The notes: generated from the letters alone by a model not told the origin. Positions 1 to 8,897 are shown, numbered from the stretch's first letter. The stretch is 64,000 bases of DNA from Rhodococcus rhodnii (GCA_000720375.1 JOAA01000018.1:248001-312000), one strand, 5' to 3'. Program-made: numbers and translations.

Positions 1-146
1 ACTGAGACATCGTGCGGGAAAGAAGGGCCCCGCCGAACGCCGCAGTCGGTTGTGCTGCCACTGAGACATCGTGCGGGAAAGAAGGGCCGCGCCGAACGCC
101 GCAGTCGGTTGTGCTGCCACTGAGACATCGTGCGGGAAAAGGGCCA
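1..146. repeat. 59-bp tandem repeat, two full copies plus a partial third
   Basis: Units begin at 1, 60 and 119 with ACTGAGACATCGTGCGGGAA. The first two are almost identical over 59 bp, differing mainly at a CC/CG position near base 30. The third breaks off after about 28 bp. The array may continue to the left of the window. I see no convincing reading frame in it and do not assign a function. Confidence 0.9.
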
Positions 147-578
147 TCTCGGAAAAACAAAAGCCGCCCATCGCAAGCGACAGGCGGCTCCCTCGGCCGG
201 GACGTTTCAAGTCCTCACGGCGGGGAACCACCACAGTGCATGCGATTGCGCTTCGTCATGGGAGAAGCGTCGCATGCCGGTCAACGGGGTTTTCCACCTG
301 TGGACAACTCTGTGGATGAGTGGCCTGGTCTGTGGATAACTCCCCTCGCATCCGCAGGCCGGGGCCCTCGCCGATGTGGATGGCGGTGACGTTCGTCCCC
401 TGTGGACAAACCAGATGCCCGCGAATATTCCGCCATTTGTCGTAACACCGGCTCCTACCTGCGGGTTTGCCGAAACGTGACGCTCTATCGCGGCAATCTG
501 GTTCAGGCGCAGTTCACTCGGCACACCGGACGCCTTACGATGCGTATCCATCGTGGGGCCGGAAAGGAGCAGCCCAGG
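147..578. other. Gene-free leader region with DnaA-box-like cluster
   Basis: No convincing gene lies here. Short open frames exist but lack ribosome binding sites or recognisable products. The region holds the DnaA-box-like cluster listed separately, and it ends with the strong ribosome binding site (AAGGAG at 564-569) of the next gene. Confidence 0.7.
299..409. promoter_or_regulatory. Cluster of DnaA-box-like nonamers
   Basis: On the plus strand TGTGGACAA occurs at 299-307 and 401-409, TGTGGATAA at 331-339 and TGTGGATGA at 311-319, all in the same orientation. Read on the minus strand these are TTGTCCACA (the high-GC actinobacterial DnaA-box consensus), TTATCCACA (the classical box) and TCATCCACA. 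No dnaA or dnaN is nearby, so this is not the usual oriC setting. A titration or regulatory locus is possible. Confidence 0.6.
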
Positions 579-1442
579 GTGCCTAAGAGAGTCAATGACC
601 TGTTCGACCTGGAAAAGATCAAGCACGCGATGCGCAACAAAGCCGTCAGCGTCGTGGACCAGGTCGTCGGCCGCTACCACCGTGAGCAGGCCGAGCACAT
701 CGCTCGCCTCGAGCGGCAGGTCAGTGAGCTGCGCGAACAGCTGCACAACGAGATCGCGCACCAGGGTGACCGGACACGCGACCGGATACTGGAGTTCGAG
801 ATCCGGCACCGCCGCGACATCCCGTTCGCGGCGGATCACGAGGCCGCGCAGGAGAGCGCGCGGTTCGTGCACGAGCAGATGCCGACCAAGCCCGCATTCC
901 CGCACGCGCACAAGACGCTGGAGCACGCGCTGTCGATGGCGCCGACCGGCGGGATGGCGCTGGAGTTCGGCGTGTGGCAGGGCACCACGCTCAAGATCAT
1001 CGCCACCGAGCGTGAAGGCCAGGGCGTGTACGGCTTCGACTCGTTCGAAGGCCTGCCGGAGGACTGGCGCAGCGGCTTCCCGGCCGGCCACTTCACCGTC
1101 GACGGGCTGCCGGACGTGCCGGGCGCCGAGCTCGTCGTCGGCTGGTTCGACGACACGCTGCCCGGGTTCCTCGACGAACACCCTGGTGTCGTCGATTTCC
1201 TGCACGTCGACGGCGATCTCTACAGCTCGGCGAAAACCGTTCTCGACCTGGTCGGACCCCGATTGCGCGAAGGCAGCGTGATCCTGTTCGACGAGTTCTT
1301 CAATTTCCCCGGCTGGCAGAACCACGAGTACAAGGCGTGGCTGGAGTACGTGGAACGCACCGGCGTGCAGTTCACGTACGAGGGCTACACCTGGAACAAC
1401 GAGCAGGTCATCGCGAAGGTGACCAAACCGGGCAAACACTGA
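579..1442 (+). CDS. TylF/macrocin O-methyltransferase-like class I SAM-dependent methyltransferase
   Basis: The 287-residue product starts with a charged coiled-coil segment of roughly 60 residues, rich in Glu/Arg/Gln with heptad-like leucines. The methyltransferase domain follows: ALEFGVWQG is the SAM-binding loop, YGFDSFEGLPEDW is a TylF-family signature, and FLHVDGDLYSS and LFDEFF are conserved acidic motifs. GTG at 579 is chosen because AAGGAG lies nine bases upstream; an in-frame ATG at 540 and a longer opening at 402 lack such a site. It precedes wall-polymer genes, so a methyl transfer on a surface glycan is plausible, but the substrate is unknown. The N-terminal coiled coil is unusual for antibiotic-tailoring TylF enzymes and suggests oligomerisation or a partner. 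Confidence 0.82.
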   Translation: MPKRVNDLFDLEKIKHAMRNKAVSVVDQVVGRYHREQAEHIARLERQVSELREQLHNEIAHQGDRTRDRILEFEIRHRRDIPFAADHEAAQESARFVHEQMPTKPAFPHAHKTLEHALSMAPTGGMALEFGVWQGTTLKIIATEREGQGVYGFDSFEGLPEDWRSGFPAGHFTVDGLPDVPGAELVVGWFDDTLPGFLDEHPGVVDFLHVDGDLYSSAKTVLDLVGPRLREGSVILFDEFFNFPGWQNHEYKAWLEYVERTGVQFTYEGYTWNNEQVIAKVTKPGKH

Positions 1443-1460
1443 CGTAAACCCGTAGCCCGC

Positions 1461-1488
1461 AGGCCGCGTCCACTCAAGGACGCGGCCT
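1461..1488 (+). terminator. Intrinsic terminator-like hairpin
   Basis: An 11-bp perfect stem (AGGCCGCGTCC / GGACGCGGCCT) with a 6-base loop starts 18 bases after the methyltransferase stop. No long U tract follows, as is common in actinobacteria. Confidence 0.75.
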
Positions 1489-1570
1489 GTTCGCTGCTTT
1501 GGGGCCGAGTACTGGGTCGTCAGGCCCCTAACTACACTTTCGGACGGTTCGCAGCCGGGGGAACGGATCG

Positions 1571-3925
1571 TTGCTGATCGGGCCGAGCGCGCAAAAAGAG
1601 CGAGAGGGCAGACCGTTGACTAACGGGAGTACGGCCGCCGACGTGCGACCGGACGAAGGAGCCACCGGGCGGTCTGTCCCTGAGTGGCTATGGGTCATCG
1701 CGATCGGCCTGATCGGTGCGGTGGTCTTCTTGATCCCGTACCTGCAGAACCCGTACTTCTACTACGTCGGCGACAACCCTGAGTCGTTCGTGCCGAACTG
1801 GTACCACTACGGCGAGCAGCTGCTCAAGGGAATCTGGCCGACGATCGACTCGGCTGGCTGGTACGGCGGCAACTACATCGGTGAAGCCGCGGCGTCCACG
1901 TGGAACCCCGTCCTCGTCCTCTGCTACATCGTCGTCGCGCAGTTCAACAGCCTCACGGCGGCCGCGGCCTTCGTGATGGTCACGCACCTCTGCCTGTTGG
2001 CGATGGGCACGTACCTGCTGGCCCGTGAGTACGGCGCCGCGCGCGTGTCGTCGACGGTGTTCGCGTTCGCCGTGCCGCTGACCGGTTTCACGCTCTACTA
2101 CGAGGCCGCTGGCTGGCCCGCCGGTCTGGCCGCGTTCGTCTGGGTCACCTGGTTCTGGTGGGCCGCGCGACGGTTCGCGCGCGGTGCGTCGTCCCCGCTG
2201 CTGCCGTTCCTGATCGGCGCGATGGCGATGACGGTCGGCAACCCGTACGCGGCACTCGGCCTGATCATCGTGATGTTCGGGATCGGCGTCGAACTTCTGG
2301 TCCGCAAGAACGTCCGTACCTTCGTGCAGCTCGCGATCATGGGTGCCTGCGTCGGCTCCGTGGCCGTGCTGGTGTTCTTCCCGCTGCTCGGTGCGATGCC
2401 GGTGACCTCGCGCCAGGAGCTCGCGATGATCGCCAACGACACCTTCATGGTGCCGGGCGTCGGTGACCTCGTCTCGTCGAGCGCGCCGAGCTACCTGCCC
2501 GCGATCACCAACTGGAACGGCCAGGTCCGCGAGAGCCTGCCGTCCACCTACTTCGTCTGGTTCGCCATCCCGCTGCTGCCGTGGCTGCGCTGGCGCACGC
2601 TGCTCACGCCGGCTCGTTCGCTGGTCAGCCTGGCCGTGGTCGGCGGGATCTACGCGATGCTGACCTTCGGCCCGTCGAACCTCTGGCTGTTCCGCTGGCC
2701 GATCCGGCTGGTCGAGTACCTGTACCTCTCGATCGCCGTCGTGTTCGCGGTGCTGTTGTCGAAGGGCCTGGCCAAGGACCACCTGCGCAACCGGACGATC
2801 GCCACGATCGGCTTGGTCGGCGTCGGCGCGTACCTGTCGTTCGCGGTACGGCCGGAGTACTGGCGAATGCACGCCATCGCGACCGTGCTGGTGCTCGTGT
2901 TCTTCTTCGCCGCGTTGTGGGCGTACCGCAAGCGTGGCTGGATGGCGCTGGGTGTGGCGTTGCTGATCGGCACGATCGGCGTCGCCACGTACCAGACCAA
3001 CCGGATCCCGTACCCGGGTGTCGAGGTCGGCCCGCCCATCGTGCCGGCGAGCGACGTCAGCCAGGTCAAGGCAGGCACCGCAGAGTTCAAGGGCACGTAC
3101 CTGCAGCTCGCGGCGCAGGGCCTGGTCAAGGGCACGAGCGAGCAGGACGAGGGCGAAGTCATGTTCGGCAACCTGTCCGTGCTGACCGGCCACGAGTCGA
3201 TCACCCGGTACAGCGGCATCGGCTTCACCAAGTTCACCCAGGCACTGTGCATGGACTACAAGGGCTCGGTGTGCCCGGACGCGTACCGCAACGCGTTCCG
3301 CCCGGTCCAGGGCACCAACATCCCGCTGATCGACGCGCTGCGCGTGGAGACGCTGGTGCTGCAGGACGCGCTGTTCCCGAACGTGGTGAACAACCCGCCG
3401 CCGAGGGGCTGGACAGTGGTTGCCCGCGAGGACGGCGCCACGGTGTGGACGCGGGACGCGCCGCTGCCATACCCCGGCCGCGTATCCTGGGCCTCACGTG
3501 GCGTCACCGTGGCCTCGTCCACCTCGGAGCCCGCCACTGAGCAAGTCAAATTCAATGCGCCAACCGGGGGCGGTCAGCTGATATTCGCTCGCCTTGACTG
3601 GCCCGGGTACAGCGCCACAATCGACGGCAAGACGGTCGAGGTTCGCAACGGCGACGCCGGCCTGATCACCATCGATGTGCCCGCAGGTGAGCACACGCTC
3701 GCACTGGACTACGCGACACCGGGGCTTCGGCTTGGCGTGATGCTGGTGGGTGGTGCCACTCTGGTGGTGCTGATCCAGACACTGTGGTGGTGGCGGACCG
3801 TCCGCCGCACCCGGCGCCGCAACGACGCGGCACCGCAGAACGGACCCGATGGCGGCGTCGACGATGCCACCACGGACATCTCCCCGGTCCTGACGCACGC
3901 GGGACCGAACGACGAGAGAATCTGA
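1571..3925 (+). CDS. YfhO-like polytopic membrane protein, probable surface-glycan glycosyltransferase
   Basis: This product of about 784 residues has many hydrophobic segments from residue 40 to about 480, then a soluble, presumably extracytoplasmic domain. A last membrane helix near 715-740 and a basic cytoplasmic tail follow. The layout and the aromatic/acidic first loop (YYVGDNPESFVPNWYHYGEQLL) resemble the YfhO family, whose members participate in lipid-linked sugar transfer to wall polymers. It lies 16 bases before glfT2 on the same strand with only an RBS between them, which suggests co-transcription and a role in galactan or teichoic-like decoration. The start is uncertain: TTG at 1571 has GGGGGAA upstream, and TTG at 1616 has GAGAGG upstream. 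No catalytic residue can be named from sequence alone. Confidence 0.72.
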   Translation: MLIGPSAQKEREGRPLTNGSTAADVRPDEGATGRSVPEWLWVIAIGLIGAVVFLIPYLQNPYFYYVGDNPESFVPNWYHYGEQLLKGIWPTIDSAGWYGGNYIGEAAASTWNPVLVLCYIVVAQFNSLTAAAAFVMVTHLCLLAMGTYLLAREYGAARVSSTVFAFAVPLTGFTLYYEAAGWPAGLAAFVWVTWFWWAARRFARGASSPLLPFLIGAMAMTVGNPYAALGLIIVMFGIGVELLVRKNVRTFVQLAIMGACVGSVAVLVFFPLLGAMPVTSRQELAMIANDTFMVPGVGDLVSSSAPSYLPAITNWNGQVRESLPSTYFVWFAIPLLPWLRWRTLLTPARSLVSLAVVGGIYAMLTFGPSNLWLFRWPIRLVEYLYLSIAVVFAVLLSKGLAKDHLRNRTIATIGLVGVGAYLSFAVRPEYWRMHAIATVLVLVFFFAALWAYRKRGWMALGVALLIGTIGVATYQTNRIPYPGVEVGPPIVPASDVSQVKAGTAEFKGTYLQLAAQGLVKGTSEQDEGEVMFGNLSVLTGHESITRYSGIGFTKFTQALCMDYKGSVCPDAYRNAFRPVQGTNIPLIDALRVETLVLQDALFPNVVNNPPPRGWTVVAREDGATVWTRDAPLPYPGRVSWASRGVTVASSTSEPATEQVKFNAPTGGGQLIFARLDWPGYSATIDGKTVEVRNGDAGLITIDVPAGEHTLALDYATPGLRLGVMLVGGATLVVLIQTLWWWRTVRRTRRRNDAAPQNGPDGGVDDATTDISPVLTHAGPNDERI

Positions 3926-3941
3926 GGAGCAGGAAGTACGC

Positions 3942-5810
3942 ATGCCGACCCAGCAGGAGCAGAAGGTGGCCAAGCCCCAGAAAACAGGCGGCTCCCAATC
4001 GAGCATCCGCGGCGTGGTTCAGCGAATCCTGTTCGCCTCACCCAGCCCGCAGGCCCCCAACGAGCTGTACTCGCTCGGCACGTACGGAGCCGTCCGGCCG
4101 GAACGGCACCGCGTTGTCGTCGAGCCGGACGCCCGGCTGACCACGAACACGTACTTCGGCCGGCTGCCCGCCAGCTACCTGCAGCGGTGGACGCAGATCC
4201 GCGAGCTGGAGGCGGTGTTCCGGGTCCGTGGTTCCGGCAGGCTGGAGATCCACGCGTCGGACGCCGAGGGCGAGCCGCGGATCCTGTCCACCGCCGAGGT
4301 CGCCACGCCTGCCGAGCAGGAAGTCCGGCTGAAGGTCACGCTGGACCGGTTCATGGACGGCGGCTCGATCTGGATCGAGGCCGTGACCACGGCGGAAGAG
4401 CTGACAATCGAGGACGTCCGCTGGGTGGTCGGCGAGCCGCTGCGCGACCGGCTGACCTCGGTGGTCATCTGCACGTTCAACCGTGCCGACGACTGCCTGA
4501 ACACCATGCGCGCGCTCGGTGAGGACACCGAGCTGCTGGCCATGCTCGAGCACGTGTACGTGGTCGACCAAGGCAACGACACCGTGCAGAGCCGTGAGGG
4601 CTTCGACAAGGTCGTGGAGCTGTTCCACGGCAAGCTGCGCTACCTGCGTCAGCCCAACCTCGGCGGCGCGGGCGGCTTCACCCGCGGCATGTTCGAGATC
4701 AGCGGCGTCGGCGGCAAGCACGCCAACGTCCTGCTGATGGACGACGACGTGCTGCTCGAGCCGGAGACGGTCCTGCGTATGGCGTCGTTCGCCAACAACG
4801 CGACCGACCCGGTCATCGTCGGCGGCCAGATGCTGTACCTGTACCACCCGAACCGCCTGCACATCGGCGCGGAGACCACGGACCTCGCACTGCTGCGGCC
4901 GGGTGTGCCGGTCGCGGGCGCGCTGCACAACGTGGACCTGACCAAGAAGCTGCCGCACCGGCGGGTGACCGCGGGCTACAACGCCTGGTGGTCCTGCCTG
5001 ATCCCGGCCGAGGTCATCGAGCGCTGCGGCCTGCCGCTGCCGCTGTTCTTCCAGTGGGACGACATCGAGTACGGCACCCGCGCGGGCCGCAACGGCTTCG
5101 CGACCGTGACCCTGCCCGGTGCCGCCGTGTGGCACGCCGACTTCGCGTGGAAGGACTGGGACGACTGGGCCCGGTACTTCAGCCTGCGGAACTCGCTGAT
5201 CACCTCCGCGCTGCACTTCGACGGCTTCGACGGCAAGGCCGCGGCGAAGGTGCTGGCCAAGCAGATGGCCGAGTACCTGGTGTCGATGCAGTACGGCATG
5301 GCCGCGACCCTGCTGAAGGCCCTTGAGGACTTCCTCACCGGCCCGTCGGTGCTCACCGACGGCGGTGTGGCCGCGGCGGCCGGGATTCGCAAGCTGCGCA
5401 ACGAGTACCCGGACACCCACCGCAAGCAGCCGGCCGACCTGGAGGTCGACGGCGCCGCGACGCTGCCGATCATCGACGACCCGGGCAACCCGTCGCTGCC
5501 CAAGGCCGTGATGGTCAAGCGCGTGCTGAACATCCTGACCGGCCGCAACGGCGGTGCCGCGCAGATCATGGCCCGCGACGCCAAGTGGTGGCACGTGTCG
5601 CTGTTCAAGTCCGTGATCGTCACGGACTCCGCGCAGGACGCGTTCCGGGTGCGCAACTTCGACAAGGACGTGGTCGTGGACCTCGCCAAGCGCGGTACGA
5701 AGCTGCTGGCCAGGCTGGCCAAGGAAGGCACTCTGGCCCGTGAGGAATGGCGCGGCGCGATGGGCGACCTGACCACTCGCGAGAACTGGGACCGCCTCTT
5801 CAAGTCCTGA
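3942..5810 (+). CDS. glfT2: Galactofuranosyltransferase GlfT2
   Basis: This 622-residue GT2-family protein matches the layout of mycobacterial GlfT2 (Rv3808c). It has an N-terminal beta-sandwich domain (about 40-165), a GT-A domain starting SVVICTFNRADD, and a long helical C-terminus. The metal/nucleotide motif DDD is at residues 267-269, the catalytic-base motif WDD at 372-374 and the conserved WH at 397-398, close to the positions of the mycobacterial catalytic residues. In that family the enzyme alternates beta-1,5 and beta-1,6 Galf transfer from UDP-Galf to build arabinogalactan galactan on decaprenyl phosphate. The ATG follows AGGAGCAGGAAG. It shares a likely transcript with the YfhO-like gene and ends at a very strong terminator. 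Confidence 0.95.
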   Translation: MPTQQEQKVAKPQKTGGSQSSIRGVVQRILFASPSPQAPNELYSLGTYGAVRPERHRVVVEPDARLTTNTYFGRLPASYLQRWTQIRELEAVFRVRGSGRLEIHASDAEGEPRILSTAEVATPAEQEVRLKVTLDRFMDGGSIWIEAVTTAEELTIEDVRWVVGEPLRDRLTSVVICTFNRADDCLNTMRALGEDTELLAMLEHVYVVDQGNDTVQSREGFDKVVELFHGKLRYLRQPNLGGAGGFTRGMFEISGVGGKHANVLLMDDDVLLEPETVLRMASFANNATDPVIVGGQMLYLYHPNRLHIGAETTDLALLRPGVPVAGALHNVDLTKKLPHRRVTAGYNAWWSCLIPAEVIERCGLPLPLFFQWDDIEYGTRAGRNGFATVTLPGAAVWHADFAWKDWDDWARYFSLRNSLITSALHFDGFDGKAAAKVLAKQMAEYLVSMQYGMAATLLKALEDFLTGPSVLTDGGVAAAAGIRKLRNEYPDTHRKQPADLEVDGAATLPIIDDPGNPSLPKAVMVKRVLNILTGRNGGAAQIMARDAKWWHVSLFKSVIVTDSAQDAFRVRNFDKDVVVDLAKRGTKLLARLAKEGTLAREEWRGAMGDLTTRENWDRLFKS

Positions 5811-5816
5811 TCCCGT

Positions 5817-5860
5817 ACGCGTGAAGGCCGGGCTGGTGCGCCAGCCCGGCCTTCACGCGT
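5817..5860 (+). terminator. Strong terminator hairpin after glfT2
   Basis: A perfect 20-bp stem (5817-5836 against 5841-5860) with a TGCG tetraloop starts seven bases past the glfT2 stop codon. Confidence 0.9.
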
Positions 5861-5914
5861 TTCGAGCGGCCGCCGAACGGGCATCCCGAATAGGCTTGTT
5901 CCCCAGGCGGAGGA

Positions 5915-7063
5915 GTGGCTGTGCTGGCCGACCGCTACAGGATCGACGAGTTACTTGGCACGGGCGGGATGGCCGACGTGTACCGAGCGTGGGACACGCG
6001 CCTGCACCGCTCGGTCGCCATCAAGATGTTCCGCCCGCAAGCGGACGACACCGCGCGAAGTCGTTTCGACAAAGAAGTCCGCACCCTGGCCACGTTGTCG
6101 CATCCCGGGCTCGTCTCGGTCTACGACGCCGACACGACTCAGCAGCAGCCTTTCGCCGTACTGCAACTCATCGAGGGCCAGACGCTCAGCCACAGGATCT
6201 CCGAAGGGCCGCTGTCGGTCGCCGAGGTTCGTGCGCTGGGCGCTCAGCTCGCCGACGCCCTCGGATACGTGCACGCGAACGGTGTGATCCACCGCGATGT
6301 CAAGCCGTCCAACGTTCTGATCGACAGCGACGGCACGGTGTACCTGTCTGATTTCGGCCTGGCCCAGCTCATCGGGGCGAGCCGGGTGACCCAGGCCGAC
6401 ATGCTGGTCGGAACGGCGGCGTATCTGGCTCCCGAACAGGTCCGTGGCGAAGAGGTCGACGGCCGTGCCGACATCTACGCCCTCGGCTTGGTGCTCCTGG
6501 AATGCCTCACCGGCGAACGGGAGTACCCGGGCAACGAGATCGAGACAGCGGTCGCCCGGCTGCACCGGCCGCCGACCGTCCCCGAAGACCTGCCGCCGGA
6601 CTTACATCGGTTGCTGACGCTGATGACGTCGCTGACCGCGCGTCGCCGTCCAACCGCCGTGCAGTGCGCCGAGGCTCTCCGCTGTCCCTCCACTCAGCTC
6701 TTGGAACCACCTCCCGCTCCCACACCGACGAAGCGGCGTTCCCTCGCAGCCGCTGCCGCGCTTGTCGCTCTCGCCGGGGCTACGTGGTTGCTGGTGAGCG
6801 GTGGCGGCGCACAGCCAACGACAACGCCTCCCGCGGCTATCCCGCCGTCCTCCACCAGTGCCGTTGCTCCCGTTGCGGAGCCGCCTCCGTCGCCCGCCAC
6901 GCAACAGCCTGAGGTCGTTCCGGTCGATGACAGGACCGGTACCACCGTCTCCCTTACTCAACGCGATCAGCCGGACGAATCGACCACCACGAAATCACGC
7001 AAAGGCTCGAACAAAGGCAAAGGTGACGAGCGCAAGTCAGGCAATAACAACAACAAGGACTGA
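5915..7063 (+). CDS. Membrane-anchored Ser/Thr protein kinase without PASTA repeats
   Basis: The kinase domain occupies residues 8-255: glycine loop GTGGMADV (15-22), catalytic Lys37 in AIK, HRDVKPSN with Asp129, DFG at 147-149 and APE at 173-175. All canonical Hanks-type residues are present, so it should be active. A single membrane helix (about 277-298) follows, then a Pro/Thr-rich and finally Lys/Asn-rich extracellular tail that lacks PASTA or other known sensor repeats. GTG at 5915 directly abuts the GGCGGAGGA site; GTG at 5921 has better spacing and may be the real start. It is convergent with the LCP gene. Such kinases commonly regulate wall synthesis, which fits the neighbourhood. Confidence 0.92.
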   Translation: MAVLADRYRIDELLGTGGMADVYRAWDTRLHRSVAIKMFRPQADDTARSRFDKEVRTLATLSHPGLVSVYDADTTQQQPFAVLQLIEGQTLSHRISEGPLSVAEVRALGAQLADALGYVHANGVIHRDVKPSNVLIDSDGTVYLSDFGLAQLIGASRVTQADMLVGTAAYLAPEQVRGEEVDGRADIYALGLVLLECLTGEREYPGNEIETAVARLHRPPTVPEDLPPDLHRLLTLMTSLTARRRPTAVQCAEALRCPSTQLLEPPPAPTPTKRRSLAAAAALVALAGATWLLVSGGGAQPTTTPPAAIPPSSTSAVAPVAEPPPSPATQQPEVVPVDDRTGTTVSLTQRDQPDESTTTKSRKGSNKGKGDERKSGNNNNKD

Positions 7064-7078
7064 GCCTGGCTTGGCGTT

Positions 7079-8230
7079 TCAGTCAACGCACGGGATCGGC
7101 GTGGGTGGCGGTGGTGGTGGCGCGGCTGGCTGATTGACCGGCGGGGCTGCCTTTGACGCTGCCGGAGCTTCCGGCTTTTTCGGTGTTGGTTGCGGGTTGA
7201 GGCTCTCGGCGACCTTGGCGCGCACTTTCTGCGTGTCGACGATGTTGATGCTTTCGCCGTCCACCGTCTGGGTGTCCTCGATCGGCAGGGTCTCATACCT
7301 CATCCGGCCGCCGGTCAGATTCGACATGCGCACGGCGAAGTCGAACAGCTCGATGCCCTCGTCCACGACCACGTTCTGCTTGGCCACGTCGACGAGGCCG
7401 GGCAGCACCGAGGCGGCCTGGCTGCGGACCTTGTGCAGCACGGCCGCGATGAAGGCCTGTTGGCGGCGGGTGCGGTCGAGGTCGCCGTTCTTCAGGCCGT
7501 GCCGTTGGCGCACGAAAGCAAGCGCTTGGGAGGCGTTCAGGGTTTGCTTGCCCGCGACCAGATCGGCGCCGGACATCGGGTCGTGGGTCGCGTTGTTCAC
7601 ACAGACCTCGATGCCGCCGAGCGCCCCGGCCAGGAAGTAGAACCCGGCCAGGCTGACCTCCGCGATGTGGTCGATCGGGACGTCGAGGAACGTCCGCACG
7701 GTCTCGACCTGCGCGCGGCGGCCCGCTTCCCGGCCGAGGAACTCCAGTTCGTGCGTGTCCCGCACGCCCTCGGCGCGCAGCCGGGTCTCCTCGGCGATCT
7801 TCGCCCTGCCGTACGCCTCTTTGATCTTCCCACGGACAGGACCACCCGGGATGCCCTGCAAATCAACAAAATTGTCCCGTGGGACGGACAACGCGGTGGC
7901 TTGTGAACCGTCATTGGGGATGTGCAACAACATCAGTGTGTTGGCGTTGTACCCGCCACGATCGCTCTCCCCGGCTTGCAACTGGGCCAGCACGGCGTCC
8001 GGCAACGGCTCGCCGTTCAGGTCGAGGCGGGTGGTGAGGCCCATCACCAGGATGTTCAGCGCACCGACGGATTTCGGGCTGTCCGGCGCGATCGCCTTGG
8101 ACCGGCGTACGCCTTCGTCGAGGTCCTGGTACGTGGCCCAGGCCACGCCCGCGGCCACCATCAGCGCGACCGACACCAAAATCCAAGTGGTCCGGACCAC
8201 TACGAGCGCGGAGGTCCGCAGCCACCCCAT
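7079..8230 (-). CDS. LytR-CpsA-Psr (LCP) family cell-wall ligase
   Basis: This 383-residue protein has an N-terminal membrane helix (about 10-30) and an extracytoplasmic LCP domain. Family motifs include NTLMLLHIPNDGSQATALSVPRDN, AYGRAK, the IDHIAEVSLAGF segment and ALAFVRQRHGLKNGDLDRTRRQQ, with the Arg and Asp residues that bind pyrophosphate. A Pro/Ala-rich tail follows from about residue 345. LCP enzymes attach polyprenyl-linked polymers to peptidoglycan; in mycolata they ligate arabinogalactan, which fits the nearby glfT2. It is divergent from the 8303 operon. A short inverted repeat (GTTGAG at 8256-8261, CTCAAC at 8269-8274) lies in the shared promoter region and could be an operator. 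Confidence 0.93.
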   Translation of the reverse strand: MGWLRTSALVVVRTTWILVSVALMVAAGVAWATYQDLDEGVRRSKAIAPDSPKSVGALNILVMGLTTRLDLNGEPLPDAVLAQLQAGESDRGGYNANTLMLLHIPNDGSQATALSVPRDNFVDLQGIPGGPVRGKIKEAYGRAKIAEETRLRAEGVRDTHELEFLGREAGRRAQVETVRTFLDVPIDHIAEVSLAGFYFLAGALGGIEVCVNNATHDPMSGADLVAGKQTLNASQALAFVRQRHGLKNGDLDRTRRQQAFIAAVLHKVRSQAASVLPGLVDVAKQNVVVDEGIELFDFAVRMSNLTGGRMRYETLPIEDTQTVDGESINIVDTQKVRAKVAESLNPQPTPKKPEAPAASKAAPPVNQPAAPPPPPPTPIPCVD

Positions 8231-8302
8231 GATCCGGATGTTACGCCACGGGGTGGTTGAGCTATATCCTCAACGGAGTCCGATCTAGACATTGGGACGG
8301 CA

Positions 8303-8767
8303 GTGGTGGGGGATACGCCGGTACATCCGCGTGTACCAGTGGAAATACCAGCGGTTGCGGCCATTGCCATGCTCGCCGTCTTCGTCGGTATGGGGTTGAT
8401 CACGGACGGTGGCGTGGTCGGCTGGGTCTTCGGGACGTGGGTCATCATCGGCACGGGCGTGGCAGCGGTGCTCGTCCGGCCGGTCGGCCTCTGGGTCGTG
8501 GTGCCCGCGCCCCCGATCGCCTTGCTGATCGTGGTGACGATCCGCATCGTGTGGCAGTGGCAACCGGTGTGGGGCAACACAAAACAGCTTGTGGCCGAGT
8601 TCGCGCCACCGTACCTTCACGGATTCCCGTGGCTCGCGGCCGCCATCGGCGTCGGCATCGGCATCGCGGTCATTCGTCTCTTGAGACGCGAGAAGTCATT
8701 ATCTGGGGGAGAAAGTCATGCAGGACGCCGACAGACCGGTCTTCGCCTCGACAAGCAGAGGCCGTAA
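8303..8767 (+). CDS. Small polytopic membrane protein, DUF6542-like
   Basis: The 154-residue product has about four hydrophobic segments (roughly 18-35, 40-58, 62-82 and 105-125) and a basic tail. The pattern of an early helix, a Gly/Asp turn (LITDGGVVG), two closely spaced helices with VRPVGLWVVVPAPP and a final helix recalls the actinobacterial DUF6542 membrane family. That match is from memory and is tentative. GTG is the start. The end overlaps the next small gene by 50 bases, suggesting translational coupling with the deacetylase/glycosyltransferase operon. Confidence 0.6.
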   Translation: MVGDTPVHPRVPVEIPAVAAIAMLAVFVGMGLITDGGVVGWVFGTWVIIGTGVAAVLVRPVGLWVVVPAPPIALLIVVTIRIVWQWQPVWGNTKQLVAEFAPPYLHGFPWLAAAIGVGIGIAVIRLLRREKSLSGGESHAGRRQTGLRLDKQRP

Positions 8768-8897
8768 GTTCGTCCGGCTGACCAGCAGGTTGCTGGCGGT
8801 CGGCATGGTTGTCCTTGTCGTCGTGCTCGTCGCGACCACACTGGGCTCCGTTCACGACGATGCGGCGACGCCATGGCCCGTCACCGATCTCAGGTAG
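8718..8897 (+). CDS. 59-residue single-pass membrane protein
   Basis: ATG at 8718 follows GGGGGAGAAAGTC and opens a 59-residue frame that ends at TAG 8895-8897. The N-terminal 24 residues are basic (RGRKFVRLTSR). They precede one strong hydrophobic stretch rich in Val/Leu (about 25-42) and a short outside tail. The frame overlaps the previous gene by 50 bases and the next by 25 bases. A tight overlap on both sides, a good RBS and a clean membrane helix argue for a real gene. It could be an accessory subunit of the processive glycosyltransferase encoded immediately downstream; this is inference. Confidence 0.65.
   Translation: MQDADRPVFASTSRGRKFVRLTSRLLAVGMVVLVVVLVATTLGSVHDDAATPWPVTDLR

Noticed and set aside
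299..409. Chromosomal oriC
   Set aside because: DnaA boxes are present but dnaA, dnaN, rpmH and parAB are absent, and the boxes are few compared with actinobacterial origins.
1688..3193. 501-codon minus-strand frame antisense to the YfhO-like gene
   Set aside because: Composition-driven shadow frame with repetitive Arg/Asp/His content.
4038..5594. 518-codon minus-strand open frame antisense to glfT2
   Set aside because: It is the high-GC mirror of a strongly supported gene; its product is Arg/Val/Gln-rich with no family pattern.
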